The notes under the pieces were generated by a model that saw nothing but the letters and a program-made list of their open reading frames with translations, was not told where the DNA came from and searched no databases. From Rhodosporidiobolus odoratus (taxonomy: Eukaryota; Basidiomycota; Microbotryomycetes; Sporidiobolales; Sporidiobolaceae): a stretch of DNA of 64,000 nt. Both the position numbers and the translations under genes were made by a program. The stretch lies in NCBI GenBank assembly GCA_034387635.1, contig JAOANU010000006.1:558001-622000 (forward strand). Direction: 5' to 3'. Below, piece by piece: positions 58,801-64,000 of this stretch; position 1 is the stretch's first letter; every line of letters starts with the position of its first letter.

Positions 58801-59201
58801 GGGGCGGAGGAAAGCAACAGGCCGGACAAGACCGAGGGGAGCGACTTGGTGAGGGCGGGGTAGAGGTGGGCGACCTAGAGTGGACTGAGGTGTCAGGCAA
58901 TGCGATCCAAGTGAGTAAAGGCCGAGCGGGGGAGAGAACGGACCTGGCAGACGAAACCGGTAACCTCTTTGAGCTGCTCCTCGTCGGCCTTTGCGCCACC
59001 GAGACCAAGCTGTACAATCTTGACCAAGCTGCCGAAGCGAGCCCATTGTACGGCGAACTCTTCAGCGTACGAGTCGGGACTGCGTTTGATGAGGTTCTGA
59101 AGAGTGGGGAGACTTGAAGTGATGAGGGCGCCTCGTTCGGTGCGGGTACGGGCGAGACCGTTGCCGGCTGAGGATCTACTGCCTGCTACTGAGGCTGGCA
59201 T
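55854..59201 (-). CDS. SDA1: Sda1 homologue, 60S ribosomal subunit biogenesis
   Basis: About nine exons on the minus strand. Start MPASVAGSRSSAGNGLARTR, then LPTLQNLIKRSPDSYAEEFA VQW, LPSVLSGLLLSSAP, QGLVLLRRRDVLTGVELLKT, LFPLLSITTSPNLRSFILKT, NKKRKSSDRRAKKEIKSANA, and long HEAT-like helices (FGERLYEQLAKYDKAYTLEH, ITEICRRQPLAMSPDLLEDL, YRKSKDKGVMVSARGLLQLY). A large acidic block follows (DESGSDEEEEEDEDE), then LTPADFAKINELQTEAAEEE and the basic C-terminus NFLMIAHSRDVVSKGRASLQ. Sda1 is a nucleolar/nuclear factor for pre-60S maturation and export and is linked to actin and G1 in yeast. Conserved over the full length (about 900 residues). Confidence 0.95.
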
Positions 59202-59606
59202 GTTGACTGGCTCAGCTGGTGTAGGTAGCAACAGGGGAGGAGAATCACACTCTGGTGAGAGGCGAATCTTTGCCTTCAAGCTCAGCTTTATACTCCTCAT
59301 ACTCTCGCACAGGCTTGCATAGATCAGGACTCTTACAGGCTATACGCTGCAGCTACTGGATTTTTGTCAAGCCACAGCTGCATCTCCTTGAGCAAATCGA
59401 CGACGTCTGCACGACTTGGCATCCTCATCAGTTGGGTCCAAGTCTCAAACACCTTTGTCGCCTACTCCTACTCTCTGCACCCTCGTCGGGCTTATACAGA
59501 GACACCCCTGTCGAGTATATACATTCTACGCGTCACTCGCGTATCGGACTACGGCTGAACGGCCGTTGCGACTTGTTAGCCCTCGCCCGCCCCACTTCCC
59601 CTATGA
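59202..59606. other. Intergenic region (SDA1 promoter)
   Basis: About 400 bases between two minus-strand genes; no other gene supported. Confidence 0.4.
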
Positions 59607-60508
59607 CTATACCTTCTCTCTGCCCATCGCCAACAGCTTGATCTCCTCATTCTCAAACACGCCCTCGTTCCCTACCTCACCCCTCCCCTTCCACCCCTTG
59701 ACCTCCCCCGTCCCACCCTTCAAGCAAACCTCGATCAACCCCTTGGCCAACACATCCGTTCGCACCGCCGTAGAGGGGAACACGGTCCCTATGCCTCGCA
59801 TGACGGGCAAGAAGGGACCTTTGTAGAACCATGGTGCGTCGGGGACGGGGTGGATGGGGAGAATCCCGGCCGGGCGGAAGGAGAAGGGGGCGAGGGAGGG
59901 ATGGCCTGCGGTAGGAAGGCCGGCCAGGAGGTGCTCGGCTTTACCTGCAGCATGCAAACAGGCAGTCAGGAACTGTGCAGCTGGGTCAAGGCGCCTTGAG
60001 TAGACGTGTTCAACGAGAGGACCCGGTGAGAAACGAACCCTTGATCCGCCCAAACATCATCGAGGCCTTTCCCTCTCTCTGATCCGCCCCCTGTCCCGAC
60101 ACATACGCAAACACAAACTTGTCTCTGCCTTGCACTTTGGTTCTCTCCAACCCCTCAAAGGCTTTGGCGGCTGCGAGAGCATAGTCGACGGTGATGACTC
60201 GTAGTCCCTTTCCGAGATGCCTTGGCTCGTGCGGCCTAGGGCCCAGATGCAAGCGTCGTGGTCTTTGAGTTGGGCGAGGAGCGAGGGAGGGTACGTGGTA
60301 ATGTCAGAGTGTTGGATGCAGCGGAGTTTGGACGAGGGAGGGGAAGGGGCGATGTGGGGTGGCAGAGCGCGGCGGGAGAGGACGGTGACCTGAAGAGGGG
60401 CAGGCGAGTAGGCCGTGTCAGTAGGTGCTGGGGTGTAGCTGAGAACGTGAATGGGCTGACGAGGGTGATCCTTTCGTCGAGGAGAGCTTGACGCAAACAT
60501 TCCGCGCC
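59607..60508 (-). pseudogene. NAD(P)-binding epimerase-like (HTATIP2-type) gene, broken
   Basis: Visible exons: 60508-60461 (AECLRQALLDERITL), from 60389 (VTVLSRRALPPHIAPSPPSS KL, then DACIWALGRTSQGISERDYE), then VITVDYALAAAKAFEGLERT KV, FVFAYVSGQGADQREGKA and a last exon KAEHLLAGLPTAGHPSLAPF to a stop at 59607. This is the atypical SDR family near HTATIP2. Two faults: the first exon with the GxxGxxG dinucleotide motif is not found (the best upstream ATG gives MPELRCLRVAARYTG, which lacks it), and near 60200 the frame must shift by one base between SERDYE and VITVDYAL with no usable intron. A sequencing error could explain the shift but not the missing exon. Confidence 0.7.
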
Positions 60509-61778
60509 TGCGAAGGAGGGAAATGGAAGAAGCAAGCAGGAACTGGCTGACTTCTTGTTATAAACAGCTTCGCTGAAATACTGATCTATGGAGGGCCAGC
60601 CTCTGACAACCGCAGCCTGTATATCGCGCTGCAACCCTCAGACACCGGAGTTCCGGCATGAAATAAGTCAGGATAGATGCTGGGGCTTCGAGCAGACCCG
60701 AAAGCGAAGGCAAAATTCTAAAGGCTACAGTGGCTCCCCTTTTGCAGGATCTGTTGCTCTGCAAATGCTGCTTACGAGATGTAAGTTGTACCGCTGGAAG
60801 AGCTTTCTCAAGTGTTGGGCCAGCATGCTGCTGGAAGGTCGAAAAGTTCGACCAACACTCTCGATGCAGCGCCACGAGAACAAGGACCAGGGCTGGGTTA
60901 CTGGAAAGTCCCGTAAGCGGATGCGTGGGGAACTGAAGACTACAACGAGAGAACTCACCTGGAAAGTCCCGTAAGCGGATGCGTAGGGAACAGACCAGGG
61001 AGAGAGAGAAGCTCGTTCAACTTCGTCTTCGAGTCTCATCTTTTCCACTCTAATTACCTTCCATCTCCTGACCAACCTAATCCGTCTCATAGCACCGTAG
61101 TAAGACCGATGGGGCTTACAGCTGCTCAGGCAGTCAAGTTTGCTTTCACTCAAGCTGTACAAATTCCTATGAAGCAGTCAAGCAGATGATCTCGTCAGTT
61201 GCCCGCTAGCAACGTCAACTCTTGCAGACAGAAGCAGAAGCTCCAGATAAATGTGGAAAACGCCTTGCCAGAATTTCCTCTTTTTTCCAGACCTTCTTAA
61301 TCAACGCCTTGAAGCTGAGGCAGCTCATCCACTTGCTTGGCAGCACCGTCAGCGGATGCGAGGCGTGCTTCATGCTGCAGGTTGCTGACAGGGACCCAGT
61401 CAACGTAATGTACGGGTCTTTCCGGGATGGGGTTGTGGCGGCGAGGGAAGAGGGCTGGAGAGAACGCATGATCAGCCGGCTGAATTGCTACGCACGCTCA
61501 GATTGGAGTCACTCCAAATAGCGTATCAGAGGAGAGAAGGGCGGGAAGCGGGAACGTCAACATACAACTCGAAGGCTTCTTCTTGCACTTCAGTCAGCCA
61601 AGCAACGAGATTCTGGCGAGCGACCACGGGCACGTCAAACGGGCAGATACGGATGTCCTATGTTGACAGCGGTATAAAAGGGGAAAGCTTACAACAAAGG
61701 GTACCCAACAATCAAGCGATAGCACCACAACCCCCCGCACGCTCTCACCTCCTGCCTATTCACCAGTCTTGCTACACC
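60509..61778. other. Gene-poor unstable stretch with tandem duplication
   Basis: About 1.27 kb without a confident gene. It contains duplication unit 2 (60901-60991). On the minus strand 61680-61545 has a readable frame (CPFDVPVVARQNLVAWLTEV) after a CATAG acceptor-like site, possibly a relic of a lost gene. Confidence 0.4.
60901..60991 (-). repeat. 58-bp-period tandem duplication with AG|GT junction (unit 2)
   Basis: Two 33-bp copies (60901-60933 and 60959-60991, one mismatch) separated by 25 bp. Read on the minus strand, each copy ends GGGACTTTCCAG. The first is followed by GTGAGT, so the stretch from that GTGAGT to the second CCAG is a 58-nt GT-AG intron-like segment. Confidence 0.85.
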
Positions 61779-63024
61779 TCAAGGGGCCTTTGGCTTGACC
61801 CCCTTCTTGCCCTCTGGGTACTTGAGGTCAAATCTTTTCGCAAACTTCTCGCGGAAGGGGTGAAATTCGGGGCCGAGGCGGAGAAGCGAGTAGTAAACTT
61901 GAAGAATATTGGCAGCGCCAAGAATGTCGCGGTCGTGGAATTCGCCGCAGCCGGTGCATGCCTTGATTTGGTGCATGTTCTGCTGCTCTCGAAAAACGGC
62001 GGCGACCCTGTTTGTCAGCGGCGTCAGTATGGCTGTGCCGTGACGGACAATCCAGTCTCACTTACATCTCGACGTCCAGCTCAGCCCTGCAATCACTCGA
62101 GCTGCACATTGACGACATCCTAAACTCATCGACAACAACAGTGAGCGTCTCGTAGGTCTCACCAGCAGCGCGGTGAATGGCTAGCGAAGACTTGTTGCTG
62201 TCAATGCTCAAGGCAGCCTTCCTAGGTGTTTCGAGGGTAGGCGGAGAGGAGATGTCGTGGGGAAGAGCAAAGCGCATGAAACCTGGAGAAGAGAACGTCG
62301 TGTTAGAAGAGGGAGTAGAAAGAGACTCGGAAAAGACTGACGATGGAAGGTCGATGTTTCGACCAACACTGAGAAGGAACAGCGCGTGTTGCAGCTGGAC
62401 AGTCTTTGTCAGCGGTGAGATGAGGAACTACAGATGATGCAAACGAACCTGGACAGTCTTTGTCAGCGGTGAGATGAGGAAGAAAGCCAGGTCCGCCGCT
62501 TGAGCCTCGTCACCCTTCCGATCACTCAACTTCCGTCCTCAACTTCCGTCAACTTCCGTCCCCCCTATTCGTCCGTGGTAAGGATCCTGTCCTTACAGAC
62601 GAATATCGGCTTTTGCAGGGATCTGATACCATGTTCCAGCCTCGACAATCACGTCCCCACGGAAGAGGCCGGCGGCATGCACGAGAGCGCGACGATTGGG
62701 CTCACGGAAGGCAGGACTGTACATGAGGAGATGGTTGTTGTACAGGCGGAAGAGGTGGTCGAGGAAACGCTCGATCGAATCCAATGCTGAGGTTGAAGTC
62801 TGGCAGAGAGGAAGGCACAGTAAGCATTGCATGGTTCAGCTTGTAGCTTGTGTTACACGCTTGCGAGAATTTGTGTGAGAGACAGGAACATACTGGGGGA
62901 GCGGTAGAGGGGTCATTCTCCTTCTCTTGCGGATAGACCTTGAGGTAGTGCTTCAGGATGTCCACGCAATCGGCGAGAGTGTCGTGAGCTACTCCAACTG
63001 GGACTGCCCAGTCAGACCTGATGG
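61779..63024 (-). CDS. Gene with TnpB/Fanzor-type C-terminal zinc ribbon and RuvC-III motif (5' end unresolved)
   Basis: Exons on the minus strand: 63024-62894, 62799-62597, 62524-62449, 62394-62066, 62007-61779; all junctions GT-AG and in phase. The C-terminal 120 residues read TLTVVVDEFRMSSMCSSSDC then, after an intron, NMHQIKACTGCGEFHDRDIL followed by GAANILQVYYSLLRLG. This matches the end of TnpB/Fanzor (OrfB) nucleases: the strand before the ribbon, two Cys pairs (here Cys-x4-Cys and CTGC) and the DRDxxAAxNI motif holding the third RuvC Asp. The N-terminal exons (SDWAVPVGVAHDTLADCVDI, FLDHLFRLYNNHLLMYSPAF) do not show the first RuvC Asp or the middle Glu. Either a truncated, repurposed gene or a misjoined relic. 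The stop at 61779 follows GKKGVKPKAP. The upstream start is not found; a CTATAAAG on this strand lies at 63157-63164. Confidence 0.6.
62395..62481 (-). repeat. 54-bp-period tandem duplication with AG|GT junction (unit 1)
   Basis: Two identical 33-bp copies (62395-62427 and 62449-62481) with a 21-bp spacer. On the minus strand the first copy is exon (FLISPLTKTVQ, ending CCAG), followed by GTTCGT; spacer plus second copy form a 54-nt GT-AG intron. Without splicing the frame stops at a TAG in the spacer. Confidence 0.88.
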
Positions 63025-63109
63025 CTGAAGGGCAGACGGAAGGTGGATAAGATGAGACATGTTGAGTGAAGCTTGGGTTGGATGAGGAAGCGGCGAGACT
63101 TGGGTTTCT

Positions 63110-63198
63110 CTCCTCACGCTCACGCTAACGGAGACAAACCCAGGTGTGTTGTAGTTCTTTATAGCTCCTCACGCTCACGCTAACGGAGACAAACCCAG
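63110..63198 (+). repeat. 55-bp-period tandem duplication with AG|GT junction (unit 3)
   Basis: Two identical 34-bp copies (63110-63143 and 63165-63198) with a 21-bp spacer GTGTGT...ATAG. On the plus strand each copy ends AACCCAG and the first is followed by GTGTGT, so spacer plus second copy form a 55-nt GT-AG segment upstream of the gag-like ORF. Confidence 0.88.
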
Positions 63199-63480
63199 TG
63201 CAACGCGCCTGGTACCTCGTCTTCAGGTCGTCGAGCTAGTGTTGGCTCAACAGCCTTCCACTTTTTTTTGACGAGCGTCCAGCTGGCGTACCTCACCAGG
63301 GCAACCACTAGCCAACTAGGGCTAGCTACTCCGGACCCGTCCAGCTACCCGCAAGAGCGTAGACGACAGCTTCCTAGGATCCCCTCACCTATCTCCTCCG
63401 ACGACGACCTCTCCCTCTCGTCCTCGTCAGAGCCAGATCCCCCATCGATTACCCGACGGTCGACTCGCAAGCTCGCCACC

Positions 63481-64000
63481 ATGGCCGCTACGACTCCCCT
63501 CAACACCTACCAGCCCGGAAAGGCCCCTGTCCTCCTCGACACCACTCCCGCTGCTCTCACCGCCTACTCTCGCGCTGCCCGACTCTTCTTCCGATCCAAG
63601 TCTATCAAGGACGACAAGGACAAGATCGCCTATGTCGGTGCCGGCCTCGCCCTCTTCCCGGAGCTGCATAATTGGTACCTCTCGTCGGCGGAGCTTCATG
63701 AAGCGAAGAAGTACGAGGTCTTCTTCCTTGAACTGCAGAAGAGGTCGTTACCGCGAGACTACGTGTGGGAGGCGAAAGGGAGGTTGAGGTCGGCGAAGCA
63801 AGGAGACAGGGATTATGAGGATTGGGCGGACGAACTTCGGACGGATCACCTCGCTCTTACCGACAAGGTCCTCTCCACCCGCGACTTTGTCGAATCCCTC
63901 CTCTACGGCATGGACTCGGAACTTTCGGCAACCCTTCGGCAAGGTTCGGCTCTCAAGAACACGGGTCTCCACCAAGACGAACTCGACGCCATCGCCTTTA
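63481..64000 (+). mobile_element. Retrotransposon gag-like ORF, start only (runs off window)
   Basis: ATG in a strong context (GCCACCATGG) at 63481, open to the window end (173 codons). It reads MAATTPLNTYQPGKAPVLLD, then LTAYSRAARLFFRSKSIKDD, KIAYVGAGLALFPELHNWYL, YEVFFLELQKRSLPRDYVWE, LRSAKQGDRDYEDWADELRT, DFVESLLYGMDSELSATLRQ. The pattern (folded alpha-helical domain with a WY pair, then ELQKRSLP.DYVWEAK.RLR..KQG) is that of the capsid-like region of fungal LTR-retrotransposon Gag polyproteins. Copia versus gypsy type cannot be settled without the pol region. The frame is also open upstream for some 70 codons but without ATG. No clear LTR was recognised in the part shown. Confidence 0.7.

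Noticed and set aside
63100..63200. CRISPR-like spacing of direct repeats
   Set aside because: Only two copies, and in a eukaryotic context; the AG|GT junction fits an intron-type duplication better.

Overview
The window is gene-dense, intron-rich nuclear DNA from a fungus. Introns are mostly 50-100 nt with GT...AG ends, proteins have long Ser/Pro/Ala-rich low-complexity stretches, and the gene families (SDA1, Emg1, Yae1, Lsb5, Pex11, Sco1, Spo71-type PH protein, SUT-type sugar carrier) are fungal. GC-rich coding DNA and multi-exon structure suggest a basidiomycete yeast, perhaps Rhodotorula/Microbotryum-like (Pucciniomycotina); that placement is inference. There is no operon logic. Neighbours are mostly unrelated and often share short divergent promoters: YAE1/LSB5 136 nt, EMG1/SCO1 221 nt, CREG-like/PEX11 231 nt.

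Layout. 1-15.4 kb: a partial hypothetical gene, a Ser/Pro-rich hypothetical gene, a secreted CAP/PR-1 protein, a bHLH regulator, an APC-family permease, YAE1 and LSB5. 15.4-23.1 kb is an accessory-looking island: two intact paralogues of a protein-kinase-like family, two decayed copies, and a roughly 480 bp element with terminal inverted repeats. 23.5-34.4 kb: a Mid2/Wsc-like membrane protein, EMG1, SCO1, an ADCK/UbiB-type kinase, a CREG-like flavin-fold protein and PEX11. 35-46.6 kb: a divergent pseudokinase, mitochondrial uS12, a 2OG-Fe(II) oxygenase, ribonucleotide reductase small subunit (with MluI-box motifs upstream) and a Spo71/Mug56-like PH protein. 47-59.2 kb: a GPI-type LRR protein, a small hypothetical gene, SF3A2/PRP11, a SUT/SLC45-type sugar carrier with a giant cytosolic loop, and SDA1.

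59.6-64 kb is a second unstable region. It holds a broken NAD(P)-binding epimerase-like gene, a gene whose C-terminus carries the zinc ribbon and DRD motif of TnpB/Fanzor nucleases, and the start of a retrotransposon gag-like ORF. It also holds three short tandem duplications (33-34 bp repeats, 21-25 bp spacers), each ending in CAG followed by GT, which look like introns made by duplication.

The most interesting observations are this duplication cluster, the Fanzor-like remnant, the expanding and decaying pseudokinase family, and extreme splicing: a 4-nt first coding exon, an 8-nt microexon, an ATG-only exon and GC-AG introns. All exon joins were made by eye from reading frame, family conservation and splice consensus.
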